Shown: piece by piece, positions 1-10,088 of the stretch
Layout of the letters: the number at the start of each line of letters is the position of its first letter
Numbering within the stretch: position 1 is the first letter of the stretch
Assembly (NCBI RefSeq): GCF_019880585.1
Contig: NZ_JAINVV010000011.1
Coordinates: 62,001-126,000 of the forward strand
Direction of reading: 5' to 3'
Length of the DNA: 64,000 bases
Source: Sphingomonas colocasiae
GTDB taxonomy: Bacteria; Pseudomonadota; Alphaproteobacteria; Sphingomonadales; Sphingomonadaceae
Translations under genes and position numbers: made by a program
The notes under the pieces: model-generated
The model's input: the letters and a program-made list of their open reading frames with translations, nothing else
What the model was told of the DNA's origin: nothing
The model's database searches: none

Positions 1-1341
1 GTCGGCACCATTCCGGGCTTCGCCAGCTATGCCGGCGGCAGCATCCCCGTCGCGATCCTCGCGGCGCTGCTGATCACGCTCATCCCCACCACCATCGCCG
101 CGCTGCTCTCCGCCATCGGCATCGCCGGCATGGACCGTCTGGTCCGCTTCAACGTGCTCGCCAAATCGGGTCGCGCGGTGGAGGCGGCGGGCGATGTCGA
201 CGTGCTGCTGCTCGACAAGACCGGCACGATCACGATCGGCGATCGCCAGGCCAGCGAATTCCGCGCGGTCGGCGGCACCTCGGCCCAGGAACTGGCCGAA
301 GCGGCGCTGCTCGCCAGCCTTGCCGACGAAACGCCTGAGGGTCGCTCGATCGTGGTGCTCGCGCGCGAGAAATTCGGCCTCGCCCGCAGCTTGCCCGCCG
401 ATGCGGAGGTGATCCCCTTCACCGCCCAGACCCGCGTGTCGGGCGTCCGGACCGGCGGTGCGCTCGTGCAGAAGGGCGCGGTGGATTCGATCCTCCGCGC
501 CAATCCGGGCGCGGGAGAAACCGCGGCGGCGACCGAACTGCGCCGCATCACCGACGAGATCGCGCGCGCCGGCGGCACCCCGCTGGCGGTCGCGAAGGAC
601 GGCCGCCTGCTCGGCGCCATCTTCCTGAAGGATGTGGTGAAGGCGGGCATTCGCGAACGCTTCGCCGAACTGCGCGCCATGGGCATCCGCACGGTGATGA
701 TCACCGGAGACAATCCGTTGACCGCCGCCGCGATCGCCGCCGAAGCGGGCGTCGACGATTTCCTCGCGCAGGCGACGCCGGAGGACAAGCTGGCATTGAT
801 CCGCCAGGAACAGGAAGGCGGCAGGCTCGTCGCGATGTGCGGAGACGGCACCAACGACGCGCCCGCCCTCGCCCAGGCCGATGTCGGCGTCGCGATGAAC
901 ACCGGCACCCAGGCCGCGCGCGAAGCCGGCAACATGGTCGATCTCGACAGCGATCCGACCAAGCTGATCGAGGTCGTCGGCCTCGGCAAGCAGTTGCTGA
1001 TGACGCGCGGCGCGCTCACCACCTTCTCGGTCGCCAACGACGTCGCCAAATATTTCGCGATCATCCCGGCGATGTTCGTCACGCTTTATCCGGGGCTCGG
1101 CGTGCTCAACGTCTTGGGTCTCGACAGTCCGGAAAGCGCGATCCTCTCGGCGATCATCTTCAACGCGCTGATCATCCCGCTGCTGGTGCCGCTGGCGCTG
1201 AAGGGGGTCGCCTACAAGCCGATGGGCGCGGGCCCGCTGCTGGCGCGCAACCTGGCGGTCTACGGCCTTGGCGGCCTTGTCGCTCCCTTTATCGGCATCA
1301 AACTCATCGACCTGGTGGTCGGCGGCCTCGGCCTGGCATAA
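1..1341 (+). CDS. kdpB: K+-transporting ATPase subunit B (5' truncated)
   Basis: This is the catalytic P-type ATPase subunit of the Kdp high-affinity potassium pump, an inner-membrane complex with KdpA, KdpC and KdpF. The reading frame is open from base 1, so the window holds only the last 446 residues of a protein that is usually about 680. Visible are the membrane segment ending in [12 protein letters not shown], the phosphorylation motif DKTGTIT with its Asp codon at 214, the nucleotide and hinge motifs MITGDN and [10 protein letters not shown], and the C-terminal membrane helices. The neighbours kdpC, kdpD and kdpE in canonical order confirm the identity. Start and upstream kdpF/kdpA lie outside the window. 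Confidence 0.97.
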   Translation, partial: VGTIPGFASYAGGSIPVAILAALLITLIPTTIAALLSAIGIAGMDRLVRFNVLAKSGRAVEAAGDVDVLLLDKTGTITIGDRQASEFRAVGGTSAQELAEAALLASLADETPEGRSIVVLAREKFGLARSLPADAEVIPFTAQTRVSGVRTGGALVQKGAVDSILRANPGAGETAAATELRRITDEIARAGGTPLAVAKDGRLLGAIFLKDVVKAGIRERFAELRAMGIRTVMITGDNPLTAAAIAAEAGVDDFLAQATPEDKLALIRQEQEGGRLVAMCGDGTNDAPALAQADVGVAMNTGTQAAREAGNMVDLDSDPTKLIEVVGLGKQLLMTRGALTTFSVANDVAKYFAIIPAMFVTLYPGLGVLNVLGLDSPESAILSAIIFNALIIPLLVPLALKGVAYKPMGAGPLLARNLAVYGLGGLVAPFIGIKLIDLVVGGLGLA

Positions 1342-1351
1342 GGAAAGAACC

Positions 1352-1927
1352 ATGGGCAAGGATTTTACCTCCGCACTGCGTCCCGCGATCGTCATGACGA
1401 TCCTGTTCGCGGCCCTGCTCGGGCTGGCCTATCCGCTGGCGATCACCGGCATCGGCCAGGCGATCTTCCCCGTCCAGGCCAATGGCAGCCTGGTGGTCGA
1501 GAACGGCAAGGTCGTCGGCTCCACCGTGGTGGGCCAGGCCTTCACCAGCGACCGCTATTTCCAGACGCGCCCCTCCGCCGCCGGCCAGGGCTATGACGGG
1601 CTCGCCTCGTCGGGCTCCAACCTCGGCCCCACCAGCCAGGCGCTGATCGATCGCGTGAAGGGCGATGTGGAGAAGCGCCGGGCGGAAGGCGTGTCGGGCG
1701 CCCTGCCCGCCGATCTCGTCACCGCGAGCGGATCGGGGCTCGACCCCGATCTCTCGCCCCAGGCCGCGCTCGCCCAGGTCGAACGCGTCGCGCGGGTTCG
1801 CGGCCTGCCAGCCGCGCGCGTCCGCGCGCTCGTCGCGGCGCAGGTCGAACAGCCGCTGCTCGGCGTGCTCGGCGAACCCCGCATCAACATCCTGTCGCTC
1901 AATCGAGCGCTCGACCGGCTGCGTTGA
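1352..1927 (+). CDS. kdpC: K+-transporting ATPase subunit C
   Basis: KdpC is the single-span accessory subunit that stabilises the KdpFABC complex. The 191-residue protein has one N-terminal membrane helix (about residues 12-34) and then a periplasmic domain with family signatures: a GSTVVGQAF stretch, YFQTRPSAA, the SGSNLGPT motif, and a C-terminal [15 protein letters not shown] block followed by ARVRGL. The ATG at 1352 is chosen because AGGAAAG lies directly upstream, overlapping the end of kdpB. Its stop overlaps the kdpD start, so the genes are translationally linked. Confidence 0.95.
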   Translation: MGKDFTSALRPAIVMTILFAALLGLAYPLAITGIGQAIFPVQANGSLVVENGKVVGSTVVGQAFTSDRYFQTRPSAAGQGYDGLASSGSNLGPTSQALIDRVKGDVEKRRAEGVSGALPADLVTASGSGLDPDLSPQAALAQVERVARVRGLPAARVRALVAAQVEQPLLGVLGEPRINILSLNRALDRLR

Positions 1928-4593
1928 ACCAACCGGCGCGCCCTTCGCCCGAAGCCCTTCTGCGCCAGGCGGCGCAGGAGGGTCGCGGCACGCTGAAGAT
2001 CTTCCTCGGCGCCGCCCCCGGCGTCGGCAAGACCTTCGAGATGCTGACCGACGGCGCATCGCGGCGGCGCGAGGGCGTCGATGTCGTGATCGGCGTGGTC
2101 GAAACCCATGGCCGGGCCGAAACCGAGGCGCTCACGCGCGGCCATGAGATCATGCCCCGGCGCGCAATCGATTATGAGGGGCGTACGCTCCACGAAATGG
2201 ACCTCGATGCGATCCTCGCCCGCGCGCCGCGCCTGGTTCTGGTCGACGAACTGGCCCACACCAATGCCCCGGGCAGCCGGCATCCCAAACGCCACCAGGA
2301 TGTGGAGGAACTGCTCGCGGCGGGCATCGACGTCTATTCGACGCTGAATATCCAGCATATCGAAAGCCTGAACGACGTCGTCGCCAGCTTCACCCGCGTC
2401 CGCGTGCGCGAAACCGTGCCCGATTCCATCCTGGAGATGGCGGAGATCGAAGTGGTCGATCTCCCGCCCGACGAGCTGATCGAGCGGCTGAAGGCGGGCA
2501 AGGTCTATCTGCCGCAGGAAGCGACGCGCGCGCTCTCGCATTTCTTCTCCAAATCCAATCTTTCGGCGCTGCGCGAACTGGCGCTGCGGCGGGCGGCGCA
2601 GGCGGTCGATGCGCAGATGCTCGATCATGTCCGCGCGATCGGCGTCGGCGGCACCTGGGCGGGCGGCGAGCGCATCGTCGTGGCGATCAACGAATTGCCG
2701 GGCGCCGAGACTCTCGTCCGCGCGGCCAAGCGTATCGCCGACGCGCTGCACGGCCCCTGGACGGCCGTGTTCATCGAAACCCCGCGCAGCCAGGGCTTCG
2801 GCGACGCCGAGCACCGCCGGCTCGCCGCCGCGATCAACCTCGCCACCCGGCTCGGCGGAGAGATCGCGACGGTGCCGGCCGCCAATGTCGTTGATGGCCT
2901 GAAGACCTTCATCGCGGAGGCCCGCGCCACCCAGCTCATCGTCGGCAAGTCGCAGCGTTCGCGCTGGTTCGAACTCCGCCACGGCTCGGTCGTCGATCAG
3001 CTCGTGCGTGAAACACCCGATGTCGCCGTGCATGTCCTGCCGCTCGAAGCCGCGCCGGCGGAACCGGAGAGCCGGCGCAAGCCGGGTGGCGGCCAATGGG
3101 GCAGCCCCGCAGGCTATCTGTGGACGGCGGCGATGGTCGCGGGCATCACGCTGGCGGGCCGCGCGCTGCTCCACATTCTCGATCTCGGCAATGTCGCCCT
3201 GCTCTATCTGTTGCCCGTCATGGCGGCCGCCAGCCTGTTCGGGCTGCGCACGGGGCTGTTCGCCGGGCTCACCTCCAGCCTCGCCTATAATTTCGTGTTC
3301 CTGCCGCCGGTCGGCACGCTTTCGATCAACAATCCGGAGAATGTCATCTCCGTGATCGTGCTGCTCGGCACCGCGGTCGTCACCAGCCAGTTGACCGCGC
3401 GCGTGCGTGCGCAGGCGGACCTCGCCGCGTCCAGCGCGCGCGCCAATGCCGCGCTCGCCGGTTTCCTGCGCAAGCTCACCACGCTCGGCACCGCCGACGA
3501 TGTCGCGCGGACGATCGTCGAGGAAGTCTCGCGCCTGTTCGGCTGCGCGACGATCCTGCTCACCCACACCGAAGGCCAGGGCATGACCGTGCAGGCCGCC
3601 AGCGACAGCGGCTACCGGATGGAGACGATGGACCTCGCCGCCGCGCAATGGGCCTTCGATTCCCGCGCCGCCGCAGGGCGGGGCACCGAAACCCTCGCCG
3701 CGTCCGACTGGCGGTTCCAGCCGCTGATCGTCGGCGAACGCACGCTCGCGGTGCTCGCGGTCGCCAACGAGCGCGGCGGCGATCCGGTGCGCCCCGATCA
3801 GCTGCCGCTGCTCGTCAATCTTGTCGACCAGGCCGCCCTGGTGCTCGAACGCTTCCGGTTCGAGGCGGAGATGCGCGACGTCGATGCGATCCGCACGCGC
3901 GATCGGCTGCGCGGGGCGCTGCTCTCGTCGGTCAGCCATGATCTGCGCACCCCGCTCACATCCGTGATGGCCGCCGCCGACGCGCTGGAACATGGCGCGA
4001 CGCCCGAACTGATCGGCACGATCAAGGCAGAGGCGGCGCGGCTCAACCGCTTCATCGCCAATCTGCTCGACATGGCGCGCGTCGAGGCCGGCGCGCTCAG
4101 GCTCAATATCGAACCGGTCGATCTGGGGGACGCCGTCACCAGCGCGGCGCACGACGTGCGATCGGTGCTGCACGGGCACGAACTCCGGCTGGACGTGCCG
4201 CCCGATCTGCCCTTCGTGCGCGCGGACCCCCAGCTACTGCACCACTGCCTGCTCAACCTGCTCGACAATGCCGGCCGCTATGGCGATCCCGGCACGCCGA
4301 TCGTGATCGAGGGCGCGCACCAGTTCGGCGTGCTGCGCCTGGCGGTGCTCGATCAGGGGCCGGGCCTGCCTCCGGGCCGCGAGCAGGAGGTGTTCGAAAC
4401 CTTCCGCCGGGTCGAGGGCTCGGATCGCGCGGCGGGCGGCACCGGCCTCGGCCTCGCCATCGTCAAGGCGTTCGCCGATGCGATGGGCGTCGGCATAGAG
4501 GCCGCCAATCGCGCCGACGGGCGTGGCGCGCGCTTCGGCCTGGTCTTTCCGTCCAACCTCATCGTGCGCGCTGATGCGCCGGGAGACGCCTGA
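1924..4593 (+). CDS. kdpD: Osmosensitive K+ channel sensor histidine kinase KdpD
   Basis: KdpD senses potassium limitation or osmotic stress and phosphorylates KdpE. The 889-residue protein has the full architecture. An N-terminal KdpD domain carries the Walker A motif GAAPGVGKT (residues 29-37) and [14 protein letters not shown]. Next come a universal-stress-protein-like domain (about 245-370), four close-packed membrane helices (about 395-495), a GAF-like region, a dimerisation domain with His672 in [10 protein letters not shown], and an ATPase domain with the N box and [10 protein letters not shown]. The start is a TTG at 1924 overlapping the kdpC stop by four bases. That gives the expected short N-terminus before the PEALLRQA stretch. 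Confidence 0.95.
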   Translation: MNQPARPSPEALLRQAAQEGRGTLKIFLGAAPGVGKTFEMLTDGASRRREGVDVVIGVVETHGRAETEALTRGHEIMPRRAIDYEGRTLHEMDLDAILARAPRLVLVDELAHTNAPGSRHPKRHQDVEELLAAGIDVYSTLNIQHIESLNDVVASFTRVRVRETVPDSILEMAEIEVVDLPPDELIERLKAGKVYLPQEATRALSHFFSKSNLSALRELALRRAAQAVDAQMLDHVRAIGVGGTWAGGERIVVAINELPGAETLVRAAKRIADALHGPWTAVFIETPRSQGFGDAEHRRLAAAINLATRLGGEIATVPAANVVDGLKTFIAEARATQLIVGKSQRSRWFELRHGSVVDQLVRETPDVAVHVLPLEAAPAEPESRRKPGGGQWGSPAGYLWTAAMVAGITLAGRALLHILDLGNVALLYLLPVMAAASLFGLRTGLFAGLTSSLAYNFVFLPPVGTLSINNPENVISVIVLLGTAVVTSQLTARVRAQADLAASSARANAALAGFLRKLTTLGTADDVARTIVEEVSRLFGCATILLTHTEGQGMTVQAASDSGYRMETMDLAAAQWAFDSRAAAGRGTETLAASDWRFQPLIVGERTLAVLAVANERGGDPVRPDQLPLLVNLVDQAALVLERFRFEAEMRDVDAIRTRDRLRGALLSSVSHDLRTPLTSVMAAADALEHGATPELIGTIKAEAARLNRFIANLLDMARVEAGALRLNIEPVDLGDAVTSAAHDVRSVLHGHELRLDVPPDLPFVRADPQLLHHCLLNLLDNAGRYGDPGTPIVIEGAHQFGVLRLAVLDQGPGLPPGREQEVFETFRRVEGSDRAAGGTGLGLAIVKAFADAMGVGIEAANRADGRGARFGLVFPSNLIVRADAPGDA

Positions 4594-4596
4594 TCC

Positions 4597-5283
4597 ATGT
4601 CGGCCACCATATTGATCGTCGATGACGAGCAGCCGATCCGCCGCCTGCTGCGCAACACGCTGGAACGCGCGGGCTATCGCGTGGCGGAGGCGATGAACGG
4701 CGCGGAGGCGATGACGCAGCTGCGCGCGGAGGCGCCCAGCGGCGTGCTGCTCGATCTCGGCCTGCCCGATCGCGACGGGCTGGAACTGGTGCCGCTGATC
4801 CGCAGGCAGGGCGAAACCGCGATCCTGGTGATCTCCGCGCGCGACGCGACCGACCAGAAGGTCGCCGCGCTTGATCTCGGCGCCGACGACTATGTCACCA
4901 AACCCTTCGATACGGAGGAACTGCTCGCCCGGCTGCGCGTCGCGCTGCGCCACCGCAGCCTCTCCGCCGCGACACCGAAGATCGTCCGCAAGGGCGATCT
5001 GGAGATCGATCTGGACCAACGCGTGGTGCGGCGCGGCGCCGAGGAAATCCATCTGACGCGCAAGGAGCATGACGTGCTCGCCATCCTCGCCCGCAGCGTC
5101 GGGCGCGTGGTGACGCACGATCGCATCCTCGCCGCCGCCTGGAGCCGCGAAGAGGATCCCCGCATCGAATATCTGCGCATCGTCGTGCGCAACCTGCGCC
5201 AGAAGCTGGAAACGCCCGGCCCGGTGGGATCGGTGATCGCCAACGAACTCGGCGTCGGATACCGCCTGCTCGCCGAAGCGTAA
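4597..5283 (+). CDS. kdpE: KDP operon response regulator KdpE
   Basis: KdpE is the OmpR/PhoB-type response regulator that activates kdp transcription after phosphorylation by KdpD. The 228-residue protein has a receiver domain with acidic residues in VDDEQ, phospho-acceptor Asp53 in LLDLGLPD and the conserved Lys in YVTKPF. A winged-helix DNA-binding domain fills the last 100 residues (LTRKEHDVLAILARSVGRVV). It starts three bases after kdpD ends. The set is therefore kdpBCDE in one transcription unit. Confidence 0.95.
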   Translation: MSATILIVDDEQPIRRLLRNTLERAGYRVAEAMNGAEAMTQLRAEAPSGVLLDLGLPDRDGLELVPLIRRQGETAILVISARDATDQKVAALDLGADDYVTKPFDTEELLARLRVALRHRSLSAATPKIVRKGDLEIDLDQRVVRRGAEEIHLTRKEHDVLAILARSVGRVVTHDRILAAAWSREEDPRIEYLRIVVRNLRQKLETPGPVGSVIANELGVGYRLLAEA

Positions 5284-5288
5284 CGCCG

Positions 5289-5308
5289 GCCGGCATCCAT
5301 ATGCCGGC
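5289..5308 (+). terminator. Perfect hairpin after kdpE
   Basis: GCCGGCAT and ATGCCGGC form an 8-bp perfect stem with a 4-base loop, five bases after the kdpE stop codon. No clear T-tract follows, so termination would be weak or Rho-assisted. The position at the operon end supports a terminator or mRNA-end role. Confidence 0.5.
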
Positions 5309-5368
5309 ACTATGCGAAACCCGGCTTTCGCTCTCGAATTGCTATGTCGCGATCGATAGCTGGGCGCC

Positions 5369-5722
5369 ATGTCGACGCGATATCCCGCAAGCTGGTGGAC
5401 CACCCGTTGGGGCGATCTCGCGATCCGCGCGATCGGCATGGCGGCGCTCGGCCTTGGCGGGCTCGCGATAGATCTGGTCGCGGCGCTGGTCCGCGCCGGC
5501 GCGGGCCAGGCCGCCTCCACGCTGGGCCTGGCCGCGATCGGCTTCATGAGCGGCAGCCTGGGCGCCGCCGCGTTCATGGTCGGACGCGGCCTGCTCGAAC
5601 GCGTCGAACGAAGCGCCGCCTGGCGCACAAGCGAGCCCCCACCTCCCCTCCCCACGCTTCAGCGCCGGGAGGGGGATCAGCACGGCTTCCCCAGGATGGC
5701 GGAGGGGAAATGCGGAGTGTGA
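5369..5722 (+). CDS. Small hypothetical membrane protein
   Basis: I do not recognise this 117-residue product. The first 86 residues look genuine: a basic, Trp-rich N-terminus (PASWWTTRWGDLAIR), then two hydrophobic glycine- and alanine-rich segments (about residues 22-44 and 52-71) that should span the membrane. The last 30 residues are proline-rich and low in complexity. They coincide with a GC-rich inverted repeat (arms 5645-5652 and 5667-5674), so the C-terminus may be readthrough into a repeat that displaced the original stop. No good Shine-Dalgarno sequence is seen. Confidence 0.5.
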   Translation: MSTRYPASWWTTRWGDLAIRAIGMAALGLGGLAIDLVAALVRAGAGQAASTLGLAAIGFMSGSLGAAAFMVGRGLLERVERSAAWRTSEPPPPLPTLQRREGDQHGFPRMAEGKCGV

Positions 5723-5795
5723 TGATGTACCGCAATTTAACGTCGCCGGCCTGCGGCTCCAAGCCGGCAGTGAGTTCACCTGCCTCGGAACCGAT

Positions 5796-7565
5796 CTAAA
5801 GCCGGTCCATCCGCAGCCAGCGCCGATCCCCCTGCCACGCCCTGGCCAGCGCCTGCTTCGCCGCCGCCGCCTCCGCCGCGCGCCCCTGCGCCGCCTCGCT
5901 GCGCATCAGCCCGTACAGCGCCCAGCCATTATTGGGGGCCTGCGCCAGCGCCGCGCGGAACGCGGCAGCGGCTTCGCCATGCTTGCCCTGAGCAAACAGC
6001 GCCGCACCCAGCGACTGGTTGACCGGATAATACCAATATGACGGCTCCTGATAGGGAATGCGCCCCTCGATCGCGATCGCGCGGGCATAATGGCCCGCCG
6101 CCTCGCCATGCCGTCCGTTCGCCGCCGCGAACCGGCCCCGCGCCACGGCTTCCGCCAGCGCCAGCAGATCGGGCGCGGGCACGCCCTGCGCGATCATGTC
6201 GGCGAAGGCATCGGATGCCTTCAGCGCCGCGATCGCCGCCAGTTCGCCGTCGAAACCCTTGCGGTCACGAAGCTGAGCATAGGCGACGGCGCGCGCATAA
6301 TGGCGCATCGCGGCGGGATAGGGCAGGCGCGGATCGGGCGCCGCCATCGCCAGGATCGCCCTGGGCGCCGCGAATTGCGCCGCCGCCAGATAGGGTGCCG
6401 CGTCGATCGCCTGGATCCAGGCGATCCGCGCCGATGTGTCGGGGTCGAGCACGGTGCGCAGCCGCCGCGCCTCGCGGATCGTGGTGCCCATGTCGCCCGC
6501 CATCTGCGCGGAGGCGACGATGAAATGGATATTGTGCGGATAATAGCCATAGCGCACGAGGCTGCGGTCGTCGGTGTCGCGGATGAATGCCTCGTCGGCG
6601 CGCGCGGCGGCGACATTCACTCTGATCGAGTCCGCATAGCGCCCGCGCCGCATATAGATATGGCCCGGCATATGAACGAGGTGCCCGGCGCTGCGCGTCG
6701 ACGCGGCGGACAGCCGGTCCGCCGCCGCCTCCGCCCGCTGCGGATCGCTCGCCTCCAGCAGATGGACATAGAGATGCGCCGCCTGGACATGGCCGGGATC
6801 GCGGCGCAGCACGGCTTCCACCAGCCGGATCGCCTCCCCGCTCCGCCCGATCGGGGTGCGCAGGTCCGCCTCCCAGTAATTCCAGGGCGTCGTATCCATC
6901 GCCGCCTCAGCCGCCAGCACCGCGATATCGCTGTCGTCGGGGAACCGGCGCGCCACCGCGATCATCGCATCGGCATAGGCCGCATCCAGCGCCGCGCGAT
7001 CGGCCTTGGCATCGCGCGAATAGCGCAGCGCCACCGCCTCGATCAGCGCGCGCTCGCGCGGGGATGCGCCACCGCGCAATGCCATCGCCTTGTCCATCGC
7101 CGCCAGCGCCGCCGGCCGGTCGCGCTCGTCCATCGGCGCGTTGATATTGGGGCCCAGCGCCACCGCTTCGCCCCACCAGCACATCGCGCAATCCGGATCG
7201 ATCCGCTGCGCCTCGCGGAACGATCGCACCGCGCCGGCATGGTTGAAACCGTAATTGAGCAGCAGCCCCTGGCTGAAATAACGCTGCGCCTGCTGGTCGC
7301 GCGCCGTCACGCGGAAGGGCGAGCCGGCAAGATCGGGATAAAGCGGGATCGGCTTGCTCCGGCTCGCCGGCGCCGCCACCGCCGCCGCGACGAGCAGTTC
7401 GCGCGCGAACATGTTGCCCACCCGCTTCGAACCGCAGATCAGCTCAGCCAGCCGGCTGGGATCGAGCGCCGCCAATGTCTCGGGCGAAACGCGCGGCGCG
7501 GCGGAGAAACTCGCCAGCATCACCCCGGCTCCGCCGATCGCGCAGACTTTCCAGAACCGTCCCAT
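5796..7565 (-). CDS. TPR-repeat protein, probably exported
   Basis: The 589-residue product begins with a signal-like segment (WKVCAIGGAGVMLASFSAA). The rest is alpha-helical tetratricopeptide-type repeats, for example RYFSQGLLLNYGFNHAGAVR and, near the C-terminus, ALFAQGKHGEAAAAFRAALA. A DPDCAMCWWGEAVALGPNIN block, typical of a bacterial family of long TPR proteins, lies around residues 120-145. TPR proteins act as protein-protein scaffolds; the partner is unknown. The ATG at 7565 has AAGGGG 7 bases upstream. The gene is monocistronic, with no co-directional neighbour close by. Confidence 0.75.
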   Translation of the reverse strand: MGRFWKVCAIGGAGVMLASFSAAPRVSPETLAALDPSRLAELICGSKRVGNMFARELLVAAAVAAPASRSKPIPLYPDLAGSPFRVTARDQQAQRYFSQGLLLNYGFNHAGAVRSFREAQRIDPDCAMCWWGEAVALGPNINAPMDERDRPAALAAMDKAMALRGGASPRERALIEAVALRYSRDAKADRAALDAAYADAMIAVARRFPDDSDIAVLAAEAAMDTTPWNYWEADLRTPIGRSGEAIRLVEAVLRRDPGHVQAAHLYVHLLEASDPQRAEAAADRLSAASTRSAGHLVHMPGHIYMRRGRYADSIRVNVAAARADEAFIRDTDDRSLVRYGYYPHNIHFIVASAQMAGDMGTTIREARRLRTVLDPDTSARIAWIQAIDAAPYLAAAQFAAPRAILAMAAPDPRLPYPAAMRHYARAVAYAQLRDRKGFDGELAAIAALKASDAFADMIAQGVPAPDLLALAEAVARGRFAAANGRHGEAAGHYARAIAIEGRIPYQEPSYWYYPVNQSLGAALFAQGKHGEAAAAFRAALAQAPNNGWALYGLMRSEAAQGRAAEAAAAKQALARAWQGDRRWLRMDRL

Positions 7566-7959
7566 GCACTTGCCCCTTTAGCGATGCGATGAGCCACAAC
7601 CGGCGGGAGAGGCTAACATGAGTCCTAGAGCGTAACAAACCGGCGCCGTCCCGCGCCGCTAAAAACGCTTCAAGCCAGCGACACCGATATCACCTGACGG
7701 CCAATGAACAGGATCGTCCGTGATGCACGAGAGGGATTACTTAGTAACATCTCGATATGTTCGCACCGCTCGATCACTTGATCTTCAAGCGCAACCTTTA
7801 CCCGGCCACACCACTCGGAACACCGTGGTATCAGATGGAGGAAATTTTCGCGCTGCGATCTGCTTCTAGGCGGCGTGAACAAATTTGCGCCACGAGAAAT
7901 TGCTCGGTTGCCGCATCGTCCACTCACTGCAATTATTAGATCTGGAGCGGTAGGGCGGC
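7566..7959. other. 394-bp non-coding start of the low-GC island, with an IS-end trace
   Basis: No convincing gene is seen here. From about 7620 the GC content drops compared with the flanks. At 7866-7892 on the minus strand, 22 of 27 bases match the last 27 bases of the transposase remnant that ends at 9139. Both would encode a W-x-K-F-x-H-x-A-stop terminus (WRKFVHAA and WLKFAHTA). This suggests a decayed tail of a second, related IS5-family element. A minus-strand frame at 7670-7927 (85 codons) has protein-like composition in its second half, but no good start. Confidence 0.4.
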
Positions 7960-8253
7960 ATGCAAGACAAACTTCTCAGTAAAACAATCGCGATGGTGCT
8001 CGGTGAGTTGGAGCGCGATGGAGACTTGGTGATCACCTCGCCGAGCATCGAACCGGTCGCGGATCGTATAGCGCAAGCTGTGCTGTCCGTTGTTCCGAAC
8101 ACGGCATTGTCGCATTTGGAGATGCTGGGTGTCAGGAATTTGGTGCTTCATGCAATCTCTGACAAGCGGTTCTTCGACTGGGAAATGCCTACCTTGACCG
8201 GTTTCACGGCGGCCGAGTTTGAAGGTATCGCGGAGAAATTGCCCCGAGATTAA
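7960..8253 (+). CDS. Hypothetical protein in low-GC island
   Basis: The function of this 97-residue protein is not recognised. It looks like a soluble, mixed alpha-helical protein: an amphipathic N-terminal helix (LLSKTIAMVLGELERDGDL), an ASP/GLU-rich middle, and a C-terminal FTAAEFEGIAEKLPRD helix. There are no membrane segments or cysteines. Base composition is clearly lower in GC than the kdp or hyu genes, in keeping with acquisition. GGAGCGGTAGGGCGGC precedes the ATG and could supply a weak ribosome binding site. The IS remnant starts 53 bases downstream. Confidence 0.5.
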   Translation: MQDKLLSKTIAMVLGELERDGDLVITSPSIEPVADRIAQAVLSVVPNTALSHLEMLGVRNLVLHAISDKRFFDWEMPTLTGFTAAEFEGIAEKLPRD

Positions 8254-8306
8254 GTAGGCACAGAGGGTTTGAGTTAGGGCGCATCGCCGCGAACAGAGCG
8301 TGAGGC

Positions 8307-9139
8307 TTGACCCGATCCGAGAGGATTGATTCAAGGCTGCTTTTTTTGGGGGAAGCTTTGAGCCGAGGCGATCTGACAGAGGCTGAATGGCGGGCGCTGA
8401 AAGGCCTATTGCCCATCGATCCTGAAAATCGCGGCCGAGGCAGGCGTCCCGAGCAGAACCGCGCAGTCGTCAATGGCATCCTCTGGCGGCTCCGATGCGG
8501 TGCCCCATGGCACGACGTTCCGCCCAAATATGGCAGTTGGAACACCATCTATCGGCGGTTCCGGCGATGGAGTGAAGCCGGGGTCTGGTAGATCGTTGCC
8601 GTGACGCTGGCCGAGATTATGGTGGACAGCGGCCACTACAGCATTGACAGCACCACCGTTCGCACCCACGTCTCGGCAGCGGGTAGAAAAGGGGGACTCA
8701 TCGACGCGCTCTTGGCCGCTCGAGGGGCGGGTTCACCTGTAAGCTTCACTGCTTGGCTGATGCCCTCGGAAGGCCTCTCGCCCTCCACCTGACGGTCGGA
8801 GAGGCAGCAGACTACAAGGCCTATGATGCCCTGATCAGCCTCACCGAGCGCGCGCCTGACGCTTTGCTCGCCGACAAGGGCTACGACGCCGATGCAATCC
8901 GTGCCGACCTTGCTGAACGAAATATCGAGGCCGTCATTCCCGGTCGATCAAACCGCCGCGTGAAAATCGAACATGATCGGGCACTCTACAAGCAGCGCAA
9001 TCGCATCGAGCGCATGTTCGGACAACTCAAGATCAACCGAGCCATCGCTACCCGATATGACCAACTGGCCAATAGCTTCCTCGGAATGGTCCATCTCGCC
9101 ACCGCCAGATACTGGCTCAAATTTGCCCACACCGCCTAA
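8307..9139 (+). pseudogene. IS5-family transposase remnant (nonsense plus frameshift)
   Basis: The sequence encodes a DDE transposase of the IS5 family in three pieces. The first piece (8307-8591) carries LTEAEWRALKGLLP and WRLRCGAPWHDVPPKYGSW and ends at an in-frame TAG (8589-8591). Translation resumes in the same frame with SGHYSIDSTTVRTHVSAAG, which holds the first catalytic Asp. Near 8739 one base is missing from an A-run, and the frame then shifts to carry LADKGYDADAIRADLAERN (second Asp), the RNRIERMFGQLK region (catalytic Glu) and a KFAHTA terminus. Two independent lesions make an active enzyme unlikely. I could not identify terminal inverted repeats or a target duplication. Confidence 0.85.
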
Positions 9140-9287
9140 GCTTTAGCTTACCGCCATGCGAGGAAAATACTACAAGCCACCACCAAGAGCGCGCGGCTAG
9201 CGGGGCGAATAATATTTAGGTTTAGTGACATGGTTACCACAAAGACTATAATGCCACTTCGAACAATTCAATCATGCAACCAAAAGA

Positions 9288-10088
9288 TCAGCACTTACCA
9301 ACAGCTTTGGCGGCATCGACGACAGCAAACACGGGGGTCGCGCTCCATTTCACGTTCGACCCACGCAGATATTCTGCAGTCTTCTGCAGGTAATCTAGCT
9401 CTTCCTTGGAAGGCCTCTCGCCGTGACCACGCGGTATTGCGAGACAATCGAACCGTTCGACACTGATTTTCTGCGCCTCGTAGGCAAGTCCTGCGAACTC
9501 ACCTGCCCCCTTGATCTCTTCTTCATTCGGCTCGATCGGCCAAAATAGGATCCCCTTGAGCCATCCGCCCTTCCTCACATGCGTTTGCATCCATTCGTCG
9601 TAGCGCAGCAATTTGGCGATTGCGGCCGCGCGCTCTTGAATACCCTCCTTCGTTTCGATCGTGTGGCTAATGGGCGTGGCGGACCAAAACCGAATACCGA
9701 AGTAGGTGATCGCCCCGATGCCGGCCAAGACCCACGGGGCGGATTTGATAGCCTTCCGCGTGCGCGGATTTCGGCCAGATTCCTTTTTCAGATACGGCAG
9801 TAAACTGTCGGATGTATAATTGACCGCAGGAAGCCAGGATGGGTCGCACGTCGCTTTGATTTGCTCGATGTCATCAACAACCAATTCGTAGGCCTCCGCA
9901 TGCCCCTCCGGCGTCCCGAGCAAGGCATCGACGTATTTATTGCGAACCTCTTTGAATTTAGCTTCCAAACCATCGTGCTGCTCCTTGGCCTTTTTCCAGT
10001 CCCGCTTATCAAGCGTTCTTTCAGCATCGACTAAAACTACGATGTCTGCCGCCAACTCCAAAAGTTGATCGAAGTAATCGCGAGTCAT
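9288..10088 (-). CDS. Hypothetical protein with one membrane segment, low GC
   Basis: This 266-residue protein has no family I recognise. The N-terminal 110 residues are charged and helical, with coiled-coil character (RTLDKRDWKKAKEQHDGLEA). One hydrophobic segment (about residues 130-152, SAPWVLAGIGAITYFGIRFW) should span or attach to the membrane. The C-terminal half contains ERAAAIAKLLRYDEWMQTHV and ends in VVDAAKAVGKC. The start at 10088 is preferred over GTG- or TTG-type starts upstream because AGAGGGGG lies 6-13 bases before it. Codon use is less GC-biased than in the chromosome around it, which fits acquired DNA next to a transposase remnant. Confidence 0.6.
   Translation of the reverse strand: MTRDYFDQLLELAADIVVLVDAERTLDKRDWKKAKEQHDGLEAKFKEVRNKYVDALLGTPEGHAEAYELVVDDIEQIKATCDPSWLPAVNYTSDSLLPYLKKESGRNPRTRKAIKSAPWVLAGIGAITYFGIRFWSATPISHTIETKEGIQERAAAIAKLLRYDEWMQTHVRKGGWLKGILFWPIEPNEEEIKGAGEFAGLAYEAQKISVERFDCLAIPRGHGERPSKEELDYLQKTAEYLRGSNVKWSATPVFAVVDAAKAVGKC

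Noticed and set aside
1591-4179. 862-codon minus-strand frame opposite kdpD
   Set aside because: No domains are seen, and the frame lies fully inside kdpC and kdpD.
7776-7788. FNR-like half palindrome CTTGATCTTCAAG
   Set aside because: The spacing between half-sites is too short for TTGAT-N4-ATCAA, and no suitable promoter lies downstream.
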